This document shows positions 9,933 to 19,879 of a stretch of 64,000 bases of DNA, piece after piece. The notes beneath the pieces are model-generated. The model had not been told where the DNA came from. It worked only from the letters and a program-made list of their open reading frames with translations, and did no database searches. The position numbers and the translations under genes were made by a program. The DNA is taken from NCBI RefSeq assembly GCF_022344005.1, contig NZ_CP092190.1, positions 2,309,001-2,373,000 of the forward strand, given 5' to 3'. This stretch comes from Deinococcus sp. KNUC1210. Its GTDB lineage: Bacteria; Deinococcota; Deinococci; Deinococcales; Deinococcaceae. Each line of letters opens with the position of its first letter. Position 1 is the stretch's first letter.

Positions 9933-10205
9933 TCAGGTCGCCTGCCAGGACTCCTCGACCACAAAGGCCCAGGATTTGCAGCCCGGCGGCACTTCCAGCG
10001 TGGGCGGCGCACCGTTCCAGCGGCTTTCCAGCAGGCTCAGGGCGGGCTGCTGCGGCGAGGAGAGCAGATCGGCCCGCAGGCAGCCGGGCATTTGCCGCAG
10101 CCGGGAGAGCAGCGCGGCAAGCTGCGCCCGGTGCGCCGTCTCGCGCCCTTCGATGTAATGAACCTGAATGTTCGTGGCGACTCCTGTCCGGTGCGGGAAG
10201 TACAA
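9933..10205 (-). CDS. Antibiotic-biosynthesis-monooxygenase-like (ABM fold) small protein, start uncertain
   Basis: The coding frame from about NIQVHYIEGRE to the stop (roughly 80 residues) looks like an ABM-type ferredoxin-like domain: beta strand, helix AHRAQLAALLSRLRQ, PGCLRADLLSS, strand LSLLESRW. There is no ATG or GTG in a sensible place. TTG 10205 is given here; another TTG (10241) lies inside a terminator hairpin. The only Shine-Dalgarno (AGGAG, 10181-10185 on the complement) fits ACG 10175 or ATT 10169. Non-standard start codons have been reported in Deinococcus deserti. It follows the Crp/Fnr gene on the same strand. Confidence 0.55.
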   Translation of the reverse strand: MYFPHRTGVATNIQVHYIEGRETAHRAQLAALLSRLRQMPGCLRADLLSSPQQPALSLLESRWNGAPPTLEVPPGCKSWAFVVEESWQAT

Positions 10206-10223
10206 AGGCTGGGAAAGCGAAGA

Positions 10224-10254
10224 GCAGCGACCGAAGATCAAAGCGGATCGCTGC
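10224..10254 (-). terminator. Hairpin terminator after the Crp/Fnr gene
   Basis: GCAGCGA-CCG (10224-10233) pairs with CGG-A-TCGCTGC (10244-10254), ten pairs with one bulged base and a 10-base loop. On the minus strand a T-rich stretch (TCTTCGCTTTCCC) follows, fitting intrinsic termination of the regulator transcript. Confidence 0.6.
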
Positions 10255-10276
10255 CCTATATCTGCCCTGTGTGGGG

Positions 10277-10966
10277 TTACAGTTCCAGGTACACCTTGAG
10301 TCGGTCGAGATTCACGATGATCGGCGTGCGGGCACGCACAATGGCTCCCTCGTCGCGCAGCTTGCCGAGCGAGTGACTGACCGTCTCGCGGGTGGCTCCC
10401 ACCATGCGGGCGATATCTTCCTGATTCAGCTTCAGGCGCAGCTCGACGCCCTGAGGATGCCCCCGACCGAACTCGCGGGCCAGACGGTACAGCAGGCTGG
10501 CGACACGCTCCGGGGCACTGTAGGCGCTGACCTCTGCCGTCCAGGCCTGCGCCTCGAAGAAGCGGGCGGCCATCAGGCGGATCAGCTTCATGGCGAGGTC
10601 GGGTTTGGTGGTCAGCAGCTTCTGCAGTTCGGCGCGGGGCAGCACGATCAGGGTGGTGCGCTCCAGGGCTTCAGCCTGGGTCGGGCGGCGCTCCTCCGGT
10701 TGCAGCAGCAGTTCCCCGAAGGTGTCGTGCTGTCCCACCACACTCAGGATTGCCTCTTTGCCGTTGGGAAAGAGCTTGCTGATCTTGATCAGGCCGCTTC
10801 TCACAAAATACAGGGCGTCCGCCGGATCATCCATGCGGAAGATGACTTCGCCGGGCTGAAACGAGCGGTAAGGCGTGGTTGCTGCCACCCGCTCAAGCTC
10901 GTTCAGCTCCAGATCAGCGAACAGCTCTGTGCGTTTGAGGTGCCACACCAGGCTTGGATAGTTCAT
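10277..10966 (-). CDS. Crp/Fnr-family transcriptional regulator
   Basis: 229 residues. The N-terminal cyclic-nucleotide-binding beta barrel (about 15-125) contains FRMDDPADALYFVRSGLIKI and FGELLL (83-88); the long dimer helix follows (about 128-155); the C-terminal HTH is QEDIARMVGATRETVSHSLGKL (182-203), close to the Crp signature. No Fnr-type cysteine cluster is present, so redox sensing by an FeS cluster is unlikely. The effector could be cAMP, but residues contacting the ribose phosphate are not convincingly conserved. Deinococcus has several such proteins including the stress regulator DdrI; I cannot say which this is. TATTCT with seven bases to ATG suggests a leaderless mRNA. Confidence 0.88.
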   Translation of the reverse strand: MNYPSLVWHLKRTELFADLELNELERVAATTPYRSFQPGEVIFRMDDPADALYFVRSGLIKISKLFPNGKEAILSVVGQHDTFGELLLQPEERRPTQAEALERTTLIVLPRAELQKLLTTKPDLAMKLIRLMAARFFEAQAWTAEVSAYSAPERVASLLYRLAREFGRGHPQGVELRLKLNQEDIARMVGATRETVSHSLGKLRDEGAIVRARTPIIVNLDRLKVYLEL

Positions 10967-10973
10967 TCCTCTA

Positions 10974-10979
10974 AGAATA
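10974..10979 (-). promoter_or_regulatory. -10 hexamer TATTCT of the Crp/Fnr gene
   Basis: Complement of AGAATA (10974-10979); seven bases to ATG 10966. The identical hexamer precedes the UbiA gene (8986-8991). Confidence 0.5.
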
Positions 10980-11059
10980 CCCCAATCTGACGCGCACGCA
11001 GGCGCAGATGCTCAGGCCTTTGCTGGACGCAGTACAGCTTTCTTCAGTTCGCCCGGAGA

Positions 11060-11653
11060 TCAGGGCCGGGCGTGCCACAGATAGCGGGCTGCCAGCGTGC
11101 GCCAGGGCGACCAGTTCTGCACGAGCGCGGCGTGATCCTGGCCCGGATAGTAGTGCGCCAGACTCAACCTCAGCACGTAATCTCCGAAGCTGAACACATC
11201 GGGCCTCGCCAGCGAGAACATCAGGAACATCTCTGCCGTCCAGCGTCCGATGCCCGGCAGTGGCAGCAGCGACTCGATCACCGCTTCGTCGGGCAGCCCC
11301 GCCAGATGAACGAAATCGATGTGCGTGGGCGCGTCTTCCAGCCCCAGCGCTGCTCCGGAAATGGCCCGCACCGTGCGAACCTTCGCCCAGCTCAGCCCCA
11401 GTGCCCGCAGATCGTCCGGGGAAAGGGCCAGCAGCCGCGCCGGGTCGAAGTCGGTGGCGGCTTCAACCCGCCCGGCGATGGCTGCCGCCGCTTTGACGCT
11501 GAGCTGCTGCCCCAGGACAGCCCGCACCAGTGCAGCGAACGGGTCGGCAGCGGGCAGCAGTTCGGGCAGGTCACCCGCCCGCGCGATGATGTCTGCCATC
11601 ACCGGGTCGCGGCTCAGGTGCTGCTGGGCGGGAGAGAGGGCAGAAGAGGTCAC
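11060..11653 (-). CDS. alkA: DNA-3-methyladenine glycosylase, AlkA (HhH-GPD) type
   Basis: 197 residues, the short AlkA2-type length. The helix-hairpin-helix reads LPLPGIGRWTAEMFL (130-144) and the catalytic aspartate is Asp158 in DVFSFGDYVL. VLGQQLSVKAA (46-56) is the usual Q-rich helix. The enzyme removes alkylated bases such as 3-methyladenine or 1-methyladenine and starts base-excision repair. Length and lack of the N-terminal E. coli AlkA domain fit the Deinococcus AlkA2 enzyme. It lies just downstream of an SDR gene on the same strand with nine bases between and may be cotranscribed. Confidence 0.87.
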   Translation of the reverse strand: MTSSALSPAQQHLSRDPVMADIIARAGDLPELLPAADPFAALVRAVLGQQLSVKAAAAIAGRVEAATDFDPARLLALSPDDLRALGLSWAKVRTVRAISGAALGLEDAPTHIDFVHLAGLPDEAVIESLLPLPGIGRWTAEMFLMFSLARPDVFSFGDYVLRLSLAHYYPGQDHAALVQNWSPWRTLAARYLWHARP

Positions 11654-11662
11654 CGCTTCAGG

Positions 11663-12391
11663 CTACAGGTTCCAGCCGCCCGCCACATCCACGACCTGCC
11701 CGGTCACGTAGTCGCTCGCCTGCACGAAATGCAGCACCTCGGCGCTCAGCTCGGCCACCGTTCCCAGCCGCCCCGCCGGAATCTCGCGGGTGGGCTGCGA
11801 CACGCTCGTTTCGATCACGCCGGGGCTGACCACGTTGGCGCTGATGCCGCTGCCTGCCTCGGCCTTGGCGATGGCGAGCGTCAGCGCGATCACGCCGCTC
11901 TTGGCGATGGTGTAGGGCACGATGCCGGGCCGGGCCAGCAGGTGCTGTGCGCCCGCATAGCCGATATTCACGATGCGCCCGTACCCACCTGCCCGCATGA
12001 TCGGCAGAGCGGCGCGGCAGGTATAGAAGGTGGAATGCAGGTTACTGTCGAACATCTCGTGCCACTCGCTGATCTCCAGTTCCAGCAGCGGTTTACGCAC
12101 GTAGTTGCCCACATTGTTCACCAGCACGCCAAGCCCCAGGCCACCCTCATCCAGAAAGGCCCGGTGTGCCGCTTCCACCAGTCCGGCGGCCTCCTCAGGG
12201 TTCGTCAGGTCGGCGCGGTGTAGGTCGGCCCACACGCCCGCTGCCCGCAACAGCTGCACCGTCTCGGCGGCGTCGGCCTCGCTGCTGAGGTACTGAATCA
12301 CCACGTCGAAGCCCGCTCCTGCCAGCGAGAGGGCGATGCCCCGTCCGATGCCGCGTGCGGCCCCCGTCACCAGCGCGGTGCGGCGGGTCAT
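11663..12391 (-). CDS. Short-chain dehydrogenase/reductase with altered active site
   Basis: 242 residues. The NADP-binding GAARGIG (10-16), NNVG (92-95) and the catalytic YTIAK (Tyr160, Lys164) are present. In the strand before the tyrosine, where the family has NISS, this protein has NIGYAGAQ with two extra residues, so the usual catalytic serine is missing. It should still bind NAD(P)H; pteridine- or unusual carbonyl-reductase activity is possible, true FabG activity is doubtful. Its ATG overlaps the Nudix stop as ATGA, so the two genes form a tightly coupled pair. An upstream ORF extension belongs to the Nudix region and is not coding in this frame. Confidence 0.82.
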   Translation of the reverse strand: MTRRTALVTGAARGIGRGIALSLAGAGFDVVIQYLSSEADAAETVQLLRAAGVWADLHRADLTNPEEAAGLVEAAHRAFLDEGGLGLGVLVNNVGNYVRKPLLELEISEWHEMFDSNLHSTFYTCRAALPIMRAGGYGRIVNIGYAGAQHLLARPGIVPYTIAKSGVIALTLAIAKAEAGSGISANVVSPGVIETSVSQPTREIPAGRLGTVAELSAEVLHFVQASDYVTGQVVDVAGGWNL

Positions 12392-12822
12392 GCCTCCAGC
12401 TCCCGCGCCCGTTCGATCAGCGTGCGGGTATAGCTGTTGAGTGGATAGCTCAGGGCGGCTTCCAGCGTGACCCAGGCCCACTCCTCGATCTCCTCGTTGG
12501 GCGTCACCTGCTCGCTGTCGGTCCGGGCCAGAAAGTCGATCAGCAGCATATGGGCGGGTTTGTGGAATTCGGGGCTGAGCACCGCCTCCTGCGTCTGCAC
12601 ATAGCTCAGGTCGTGCAGTTCCAGCGCCACCTCTTCCCGGAATTCACGCACCGTGGCGGCCTCCAGGGTTTCGCCCCATTCGACCTTGCCGCCCGGCACG
12701 CCCCAGCTGCCGCGCCATTTGGTCGTGCGGGCGATCAGGTAGGTGTCGTGGGGGCCACGCACCAGCGCTCCGACACAGACGAGGGGGCGGGGCGGGGCGG
12801 GCGGCGCTTCGGCGGCACTCAT
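12388..12822 (-). CDS. Nudix hydrolase
   Basis: 144 residues. The Nudix box runs from Gly45 ([30 protein letters not shown] pattern kept), with the final glycine replaced by alanine. The enzyme cleaves a nucleoside diphosphate linked to another moiety with Mg2+. [12 protein letters not shown] just before the box is similar to MutT/CTP-pyrophosphohydrolase-like members, but substrate cannot be read from the sequence. Deinococcus is rich in Nudix proteins. The stop overlaps the start of the SDR gene downstream. Confidence 0.88.
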   Translation of the reverse strand: MSAAEAPPAPPRPLVCVGALVRGPHDTYLIARTTKWRGSWGVPGGKVEWGETLEAATVREFREEVALELHDLSYVQTQEAVLSPEFHKPAHMLLIDFLARTDSEQVTPNEEIEEWAWVTLEAALSYPLNSYTRTLIERARELEA

Positions 12823-12890
12823 GCGGGCAGGATAGAGAAGTGCCGGGGGCCGGACTGAGTGCTGGATGACGAGACCCCGGACACACGGGT

Positions 12891-13709
12891 TCAGTGCCCG
12901 TTGCGCTGGGCGGCTCTGAACCCGTGTTCGCGCCAGAGCTGAAGCGCCAGCAGGCTCAGCGCCTGGACCGGCAGTGTGGCAGGGTACAGCCGGGGACGGC
13001 CCAGCAGAATGCAGGTTCCCAGGGCCAGCAGCTGCGTGGACAGGCCCAGATTGACCGCCACCCGGTTCAGCAGCAGCGGCGTCCAGGCCTCCAGATCGGG
13101 CTGCGCCGGACTGTCACCCGCGAGCTTCCGCAGCCGCGAGCGGAACAGACCGCCCAGCAGCCGCTCCTGCGGCACGAAATACAGGGTATAGGCGCTCTTC
13201 AGGGCGGCCAGCAGCTGGGGCGAATCGTTGGCCTGGGCAGGCGCAGCCCGGAACACTTCGCCCCTCGCTTCCCGGTACTCGCGCTCCCACAGAAAATCCA
13301 CCGTCAGGATGAAGCTCAGCAGCAGATTGGCCGCGACGCCCTGTTTTCCTCCCAGCAGGGCGGTCAGCAGCGCCACATTGACCACCACGTCCATCTCGGA
13401 ATCGAGGTAGCGTCCGACCTCGCTGGTCTGTCCGGTGGCGCGGGCAAGCTGTCCGTCGAGGTTGTCGAGCACGGTCTTGACCTGAAGCAGCAGCGCTGGA
13501 GTCAGCCGGGAGGTCAGCCAGCTTCCGTCACGCTTCAGGAGAACGGCAGCCAGAACGCCCAGCGCGGTATGCACCATCACCACCGAGGTTGGCCGGATGC
13601 CCAGGCGGGCCGCCGGATCGACCAGCAGCTGGGCCAGCGGGCGAAACACCCGTTCGGCGGCCCACTCGTCGGCAGGGCGGGCCTTGCGTGTCTGAGCGAG
13701 GGTTGACAT
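12891..13709 (-). CDS. CDP-alcohol phosphatidyltransferase family protein
   Basis: 272 residues. The family signature is complete: D85-G-x2-A-R90-x8-G99-x3-D103-x3-D107. Several hydrophobic segments follow ([41 protein letters not shown]). Such enzymes transfer a phospho-alcohol from a CDP-linked lipid or alcohol to a hydroxyl, in phospholipid or inositol-lipid synthesis at the membrane. The acceptor is not predictable; about 70 extra residues between the catalytic core and the last helices are unusual. ATG 13709 has no Shine-Dalgarno and is preceded by TAAACT at leaderless distance; a longer ORF start upstream is rejected because it would run through a terminator hairpin. Confidence 0.82.
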   Translation of the reverse strand: MSTLAQTRKARPADEWAAERVFRPLAQLLVDPAARLGIRPTSVVMVHTALGVLAAVLLKRDGSWLTSRLTPALLLQVKTVLDNLDGQLARATGQTSEVGRYLDSEMDVVVNVALLTALLGGKQGVAANLLLSFILTVDFLWEREYREARGEVFRAAPAQANDSPQLLAALKSAYTLYFVPQERLLGGLFRSRLRKLAGDSPAQPDLEAWTPLLLNRVAVNLGLSTQLLALGTCILLGRPRLYPATLPVQALSLLALQLWREHGFRAAQRNGH

Positions 13710-13716
13710 GAGGAGC

Positions 13717-13722
13717 AGTTTA
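13717..13722 (-). promoter_or_regulatory. -10 hexamer TAAACT of the CDP-alcohol transferase gene
   Basis: Complement of AGTTTA (13717-13722) with seven bases to ATG 13709; leaderless spacing, no clear -35. Confidence 0.45.
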
Positions 13723-13732
13723 GAAGCTGATG

Positions 13733-13758
13733 CCCCACACAGGTGGGGTTTTTCTTTC
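13733..13758 (+). terminator. Intrinsic terminator on the plus strand with no plus-strand gene before it
   Basis: CCCCAC (13733-13738), loop ACAG, GTGGGG (13743-13748), then TTTTTCTTTC. Stem and U-run are textbook for plus-strand transcription. No plus gene lies within the preceding kilobases, so it may end an antisense or small RNA, or protect the divergent promoters. Confidence 0.7.
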
Positions 13759-13868
13759 AAAACCTCCTGAACTGTGCGTTTCGCTCTACCCCGGACGCTG
13801 CCCGGCTGTTACAGTGGTGTGTTTTGGAGCAGCCCGCCGTGTCTGGGCGCTCCACGGAGGAAGCCAGC

Positions 13869-15368
<1,500 letters not shown>

Positions 15369-15521
15369 AAACAGCTGAGGGAACAGCGGCCCAGGTGTCA
15401 GGGTCTCTCGCTCATTCACCTGCGGCCTGTGCTATTCAGGGAGCAACCGTTCATGTTGCCTGCCGCCGTCGGCAGAGAGGCGGTGCTGCTCTGGCTATGC
15501 CGAATATGTCACAATTGAGGC

Positions 15522-15899
15522 ATGCTAAAAGGATTTCGGGACTTCGTACTGCGCGGCAATGTGGTCGATCTGGCAGTCGGCGTGGTGATCGGAGCGGCCT
15601 TCGGGGCCGTGGTGACGGCGTTTACCAAGGCCTTTCTCGATCCGCTGATCAAGCTGATCACGGGTGGTGCCAAGGTAGGCGGCGCCTTCAGTATCAGCGG
15701 TGTGGTCTTCGATTACGGCAGTTTCCTGACAGCGCTCATCACCTTCGTGCTGACGGCGGCGGTGGTGTATTTCGTGGTGGTCGTGCCGATGAACGCAGCC
15801 AACGAGCGCCTGAAGCGCAGTGAGAAGCCCCCGGTGGCCGAGCCGAGCAACGAGGAAAAGCTGCTGGCCGAGATTCGTGACGCCCTGAAAAGCCGCTGA
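15522..15899 (+). CDS. mscL: Large-conductance mechanosensitive channel MscL
   Basis: 125 residues, normal MscL length. It begins MLKGFRDFVLRGNVVDLAVGVVIG, split here as an N-terminal amphipathic helix plus TM1 with the GNVVDLAVGV signature, then TM2 (FLTALITFVLTAAVVYFVVV) and a charged C-terminal helix EEKLLAEIRDALKSR. The homopentamer opens under membrane tension on hypo-osmotic shock. A GAGG motif lies just before the ATG. Single gene. Confidence 0.96.
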   Translation: MLKGFRDFVLRGNVVDLAVGVVIGAAFGAVVTAFTKAFLDPLIKLITGGAKVGGAFSISGVVFDYGSFLTALITFVLTAAVVYFVVVVPMNAANERLKRSEKPPVAEPSNEEKLLAEIRDALKSR

Positions 15900-15968
15900 G
15901 CAGATCCGGCAGGCCGCCGGAACAGGACTGGGGAACGGGAGTAGGTGTCCGGCCCCCGGTCCTTCGTC

Positions 15969-15974
15969 TATCCT
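15969..15974 (+). promoter_or_regulatory. -10 hexamer TATCCT, leaderless promoter
   Basis: TATCCT is followed by exactly six bases and ATG 15981. No convincing -35. Confidence 0.55.
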
Positions 15975-15980
15975 GCCCCT

Positions 15981-16451
15981 ATGACCCAGCCTTCCAGCAC
16001 CCAGGCCCAGCAGTATGCCCAGCGTTTTCTGATGCACCGCGCCGCCCTTCAGGACCTGTACGCGCAGCTTCCAGCCGATCAGGGCGACTTCCGGGCCTGG
16101 GAAGAAGGCATGAGTTTCATCCAGCTGGCCGACCATCTGTCGGGAGCCAGTCAGCGGCTGCTGCTGATGGCGCAGGGCCAGACGCCCGGTGCGCCGCTGC
16201 CCGCCAGCGCCACACTTCAGGAAGCGCGTGACCGTCTGAACGCCGCCACCGACGCCGTGACGCAGACGCTCGGCGGTCTGGACGACGCGGCCCTCAGCCA
16301 GATCATCACCGCGTTCGGTGGACGACAGATGCCGGTGGCGGCGATGCTCGATTTCGTGATCGGGCATGAGGCTCACCACAAGGGGCAGGCATGGCTGATG
16401 GCCCGCATGGTCGGTATCAAGCCGCCCTTCTTCATGCAGCTTCCCGCCTGA
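15981..16451 (+). CDS. DinB-family (YfiT/DUF664-like) four-helix protein
   Basis: 156 residues with three histidines at DinB metal positions: LADHLSG (about 51), and GHEAHHKGQ (about 131 and 135). The fold is a four-helix bundle binding Ni2+ or Zn2+. The DinB family is much expanded in Deinococcus, is often damage-induced, and includes thiol-dependent transferases; the substrate here is unknown. ATG 15981 is chosen for the leaderless -10 upstream; an in-frame start 12 codons earlier has no signal. Confidence 0.8.
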   Translation: MTQPSSTQAQQYAQRFLMHRAALQDLYAQLPADQGDFRAWEEGMSFIQLADHLSGASQRLLLMAQGQTPGAPLPASATLQEARDRLNAATDAVTQTLGGLDDAALSQIITAFGGRQMPVAAMLDFVIGHEAHHKGQAWLMARMVGIKPPFFMQLPA

Positions 16452-16516
16452 AGCCCGCCAGACCGGAACTCGGGCCGAATTGACACCGCTGACCCGTGTG
16501 CGCTGAGTACAGGCGC

Positions 16517-16522
16517 TAGACT
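16517..16522 (+). promoter_or_regulatory. -10 hexamer TAGACT, leaderless promoter of the M16 pair
   Basis: TAGACT then six bases and GTG 16529. A perfect TTGACA lies at 16480-16485, but 31 bases away, too far for this -10. Confidence 0.5.
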
Positions 16523-16528
16523 TCCCCG

Positions 16529-17806
16529 GTGCAGGCCGCTTCCCGTTCCGTTTCCGCCCCGAGCGCTTTATCGCCCACCCATCTCGTCACTCTTCCAAAT
16601 GGCCTGACCCTGGCAGCAGAGCAGCGGGCCGGGCCGGGCTTCGCCTTCGATCTGCGCGTGCCTCTGGGCAGTGCCCACGACCCCAGGGGCCATGAGGGCA
16701 GCGTCAGTCTGCTCGAAGAATGGCTTACGAAGGGGGCGGGCACCCGCGACGCCCGCCAGTTTCAGGAAGCGCTCGACGATCTGGGGCTGCGGCGCGGCGG
16801 CGGCGTCGGGGCCGAGGCGACGCGCTTTGCCGTCAGTGGCCTGAATGCCGATCTGGGCGAGGCGCTGAGCCTGTGTGCCGATCTGGTACAGCGTCCGCTG
16901 CTGCCCGATGCCGAGTTTGGCGTGCTGCTCGATCTGGCGCGGCAGGATCTGGAAGCCATGCAGGACAGCCCCGCCGAGGAACTGGCGTTGGTGGCGCGGC
17001 GGCTAGCGTTTCCCGCCGCGCTGGGGGGCCACAGTGCGGGCTACGCCCATCCGTCGAGCGGCACCCTGGAGAGCCTGCAGCACATCGGGGCGGCAGATGT
17101 CCGGGCGCTGTTCGGGCGCTTTGGTGCAGCGGGCAGCATTCTCAGCGTGGTGTCGGCGCACCCCTGCGAAGACGTCGAAGCGCTGGTGCGTCAGAGTTTC
17201 GGCAACTGGCGAACGGCGACCGAGGCCCCGGAGCGCGTGTCGCTGATCTTTGCGCCGGACCAGACCACCCATCTGCCGGGCGACAGCCAGCAGGCGCATC
17301 TGTCGCTGTACTGGCGCGGCGTCGATCCCACCCACCCCGACTGGCTGCCCTGGCATCTGAGTCTGGGGGTGCTGTCGGGCGGCAGTGCCAGTCGGCTGTT
17401 CTCGGCGGTGCGCGAGGAACGCGGGCTGGCCTACAGCGCCCAGATCGGCGCACAGGTGCTGAACGACCAGGGATTTATGAGCGGCTACGCGGGCAGCACG
17501 CCCGCCCGCGCTCAGGAAACCCTGGACGTGATGTTGCAGGAGGTGGAGCGGCTGAAACAGGGCGTGACCGACGCCGAATTTCTGCGGGCGCGGGCGGCTC
17601 TGGTGGCCTCCACGGTCTTCGGGGCCGAGAGCCTGCGCGGGCGGGTGGTGGCCCTGACACGCGACCTGAGCCTGTTCGGGGCCGTGCGCCAGCCGCCAGA
17701 GCTGCGGGCTCAGATCGAGGCGCTCACGCTGGAGGATGTCAACGGTTTTCTCGAAAGATGGGAACCGGGGGCACCCAATCTGGTCACGCTGGGGCTGCGG
17801 CCATGA
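16529..17806 (+). CDS. M16 (insulinase-like) peptidase family protein, probably non-catalytic subunit
   Basis: 425 residues with the M16 fold, but the zinc motif HxxEH is absent: the equivalent stretch reads [20 protein letters not shown]. The C-terminal half keeps the R/Y substrate-binding pair in [12 protein letters not shown], typical of the non-catalytic partner in heterodimeric M16B peptidases. It overlaps the catalytic partner as ATGA. Together they should form a zinc peptidase chamber degrading peptides. No signal peptide. The GTG start follows a leaderless -10. Confidence 0.87.
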   Translation: MQAASRSVSAPSALSPTHLVTLPNGLTLAAEQRAGPGFAFDLRVPLGSAHDPRGHEGSVSLLEEWLTKGAGTRDARQFQEALDDLGLRRGGGVGAEATRFAVSGLNADLGEALSLCADLVQRPLLPDAEFGVLLDLARQDLEAMQDSPAEELALVARRLAFPAALGGHSAGYAHPSSGTLESLQHIGAADVRALFGRFGAAGSILSVVSAHPCEDVEALVRQSFGNWRTATEAPERVSLIFAPDQTTHLPGDSQQAHLSLYWRGVDPTHPDWLPWHLSLGVLSGGSASRLFSAVREERGLAYSAQIGAQVLNDQGFMSGYAGSTPARAQETLDVMLQEVERLKQGVTDAEFLRARAALVASTVFGAESLRGRVVALTRDLSLFGAVRQPPELRAQIEALTLEDVNGFLERWEPGAPNLVTLGLRP

Positions 17807-19065
17807 GTGCCCCGACCCCGAATGCGCCGACCCTGCACACCTTGTCCAGCGGTCTGCGGGTGCTGCTGGCCCCCGACGAGCAGGCCCAGACGGTGGCGAT
17901 GGGCTATTTCGTGCGGACCGGAGCGCGGGACGAGCACCGGAGCGAGATGGGCGCGTCTCATTTCCTGGAACACCTGATGTTCAAGGGCAGCGAAGAGGTG
18001 TCTTCGGCAGAGCTGAACGCCCGGCTGGACGCACTCAGTGGCAGCGCCAACGCCTTCACCAGCGACGAGGCCACGGTGTACCACGCCGCCAGCCTGCCGG
18101 AACAGGCCGCCGAGCTGCTCGACACGCTCTCGGTGCTGATGCGGCCCGCCCTGCGGAGTGCAGAAACCGAGACCGAGCGCGGCGTGATTCTCGAAGAGAT
18201 CGCCATGTACGCCGATCAGCCGGAATCGCGGGTCTTCGACGCGCTGCGTTCGAGTTACTGGGGCGAGCATGCGCTGGGCCATCAGGTGCTGGGCACCGGG
18301 CAGACCGTCGCGGCCCTGACGCCCGAGGTGCTGCGCCGCAACTTCGAGGAGCGCTACGGCACACCGTCCATCACGCTGGTCGTCTGTGGACAGTTCGTGG
18401 CGGCAGCGGTCCTGGAGCAGGCCAAGCGCCTGAGTGCCGACTGGCCGCGCACGCCGTTCGAGCGCCGTCTCGCGCCGCACACGCCCACTGCTGGGCTGCG
18501 CGTGCTGCCCGACGCCGCGCTGAGCCGGGTGCATGTGGCCCTCGCCATGCCGGGCATTCCTGTGGGTCATCCACTGCGCGAGGCGGCGGCGGTGCTGTCC
18601 GAGATCGTGGGCGGCGAGAACGGGCGGCTGTACTGGGCGCTCCTCGATACCGGGCTGGCCGACGGGGCCGACCTGGGGCACGCCGAGTATCAGGAAACCG
18701 GCGTCTTCGAGGGCGGGTTCTCCTGTGATCCGGCGCGGGCGGGAGCGGCTCTGGAGGTGTTCAGAAGCACGCTGCGAGCGGTCCAGACTCAGGGCGTGAC
18801 GGCTGCCGAGGTGCGCCGGGCGGCCCGGAAGCTGGCGGTCAGCACCCTGCTGCGGGCCGAGACACCCCAGGGCCAGCTGTTCGGGCTGGGGATGGAATTT
18901 CTGGCGCTGGGCCGGGTGGTCGAAGTGGGAGAGGCGGTCGAGCGGGTGGCGAACGTGACCCCGGACGATGTGGCGGCACTCCTGGCCCTGCGGCCATTCG
19001 ATCTTCAGGTCACGGTGGCGCTGGGCCAGCCGGACGCGCTGGAGGCGCTGGCACAGCCGGGCTGA
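17803..19065 (+). CDS. M16 zinc metallopeptidase, catalytic subunit
   Basis: 420 residues. The inverted zinc motif HFLEH (in [14 protein letters not shown], residues about 48-52) and the downstream glutamate in [12 protein letters not shown] are present, so this is the active partner of the preceding gene. The ATG overlaps the preceding TGA, and no separate promoter is seen. The pair resembles bacterial relatives of mitochondrial processing peptidase. No signal peptide, so cytosolic peptide turnover is likely. The C-terminal R/Y pair is weak, as expected when the partner supplies it. Confidence 0.9.
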   Translation: MSAPTPNAPTLHTLSSGLRVLLAPDEQAQTVAMGYFVRTGARDEHRSEMGASHFLEHLMFKGSEEVSSAELNARLDALSGSANAFTSDEATVYHAASLPEQAAELLDTLSVLMRPALRSAETETERGVILEEIAMYADQPESRVFDALRSSYWGEHALGHQVLGTGQTVAALTPEVLRRNFEERYGTPSITLVVCGQFVAAAVLEQAKRLSADWPRTPFERRLAPHTPTAGLRVLPDAALSRVHVALAMPGIPVGHPLREAAAVLSEIVGGENGRLYWALLDTGLADGADLGHAEYQETGVFEGGFSCDPARAGAALEVFRSTLRAVQTQGVTAAEVRRAARKLAVSTLLRAETPQGQLFGLGMEFLALGRVVEVGEAVERVANVTPDDVAALLALRPFDLQVTVALGQPDALEALAQPG

Positions 19066-19086
19066 GCGGCCTTCTCCGCTTTTCGC

Positions 19087-19092
19087 TATGCT
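19087..19092 (+). promoter_or_regulatory. -10 hexamer TATGCT of the solute-binding protein gene
   Basis: Seven bases separate TATGCT from ATG 19100. It lies within a 34-base intergenic gap after the M16 gene. Confidence 0.45.
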
Positions 19093-19099
19093 GCTTTCC

Positions 19100-19867
19100 A
19101 TGAACCGCGCTGCGCTGCCCCTTGCTCTGTCGGCCCTGCTCCTGACCTCAGCCGCCCTCGCCGCTTCGGTGGCCGATGTCGAGAAGAAAGGCGTGCTGGT
19201 GCTGGGCACCGACCCGACCTTCCAGCCTTTCGAGTACAAGGACGCCAGCGGCAACATCGTCGGCTTCGAGATCGACATTGCGCGGGCCGTTGCCGCCGAT
19301 CTGGGCGTGAAACTCCAGATCAGCGCGGTGGGCTTCGGCGCACTTATGCCGCAGTCGGTCACGTCGGGACGGGTGGATATGGCGATCAGCGCCATCACCA
19401 TCACGCCTGAGCGGGCGAAGGTCGTGGGCTTCAGTGCGCCGTATTACCGCTCGGCCCAGGTCTTCATCGTGAAGGGAGGCAATCCGAAGAAGTTCGCGTG
19501 GCCTGCCAGCGTGAAGGGAAAAATCCTCGGCGTGCAGGCCAACACCACCGGCCAGTACGCGGCAGGCGACCTGCTGAAACCCAAAGGCGCGGTGCTGAAG
19601 GTCTATGACGATTTCGCGGCGGGTCTGGCCGACGTGCAGTCGGGGCGGATCGACGCGCTGATCGGAGACGCGCCCACCGTGACCAGCCTGAAAACGCGCC
19701 TGCCCGGTCAGTTCGATCAGGCGGGCAAGGCGCTGGTGGCCGAGGATTATGGCATGGTGGTCGCCCGGGGCAGCGATCTGGCCGCCGCCGCCAACAAGAC
19801 GCTGGCGCGGCTGAAATCGAGCGGCGCGTATCAGAAGCTGCTGGAGAAGTGGATCGTACAGAAGTAG
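19100..19867 (+). CDS. Amino-acid ABC transporter substrate-binding protein (family 3)
   Basis: 255 residues. Signal peptide MNRAALPLALSALLLTSAALA, then the family-3 solute-binding fold: LVLGTDPTFQPFEYKD, GFEIDIARAVAADLG, VDMAISAITITPERAK. It captures a polar amino acid outside the membrane and passes it to a HisM/GlnP-type permease. The permease encoded at 21464 is the likely partner although three unrelated genes lie between; no ATPase gene is in the window. ATG 19100 is preferred to ATG 19088, since the latter overlaps the -10 hexamer. Confidence 0.88.
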   Translation: MNRAALPLALSALLLTSAALAASVADVEKKGVLVLGTDPTFQPFEYKDASGNIVGFEIDIARAVAADLGVKLQISAVGFGALMPQSVTSGRVDMAISAITITPERAKVVGFSAPYYRSAQVFIVKGGNPKKFAWPASVKGKILGVQANTTGQYAAGDLLKPKGAVLKVYDDFAAGLADVQSGRIDALIGDAPTVTSLKTRLPGQFDQAGKALVAEDYGMVVARGSDLAAAANKTLARLKSSGAYQKLLEKWIVQK

Positions 19868-19879
19868 ACAGAAGGAGCG

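Noticed and set aside
13743..13868. Upstream extension of the DUF512 radical SAM gene
   Set aside because: It begins inside a terminator hairpin; ATG 13869 has a strong Shine-Dalgarno and begins the PDZ domain.
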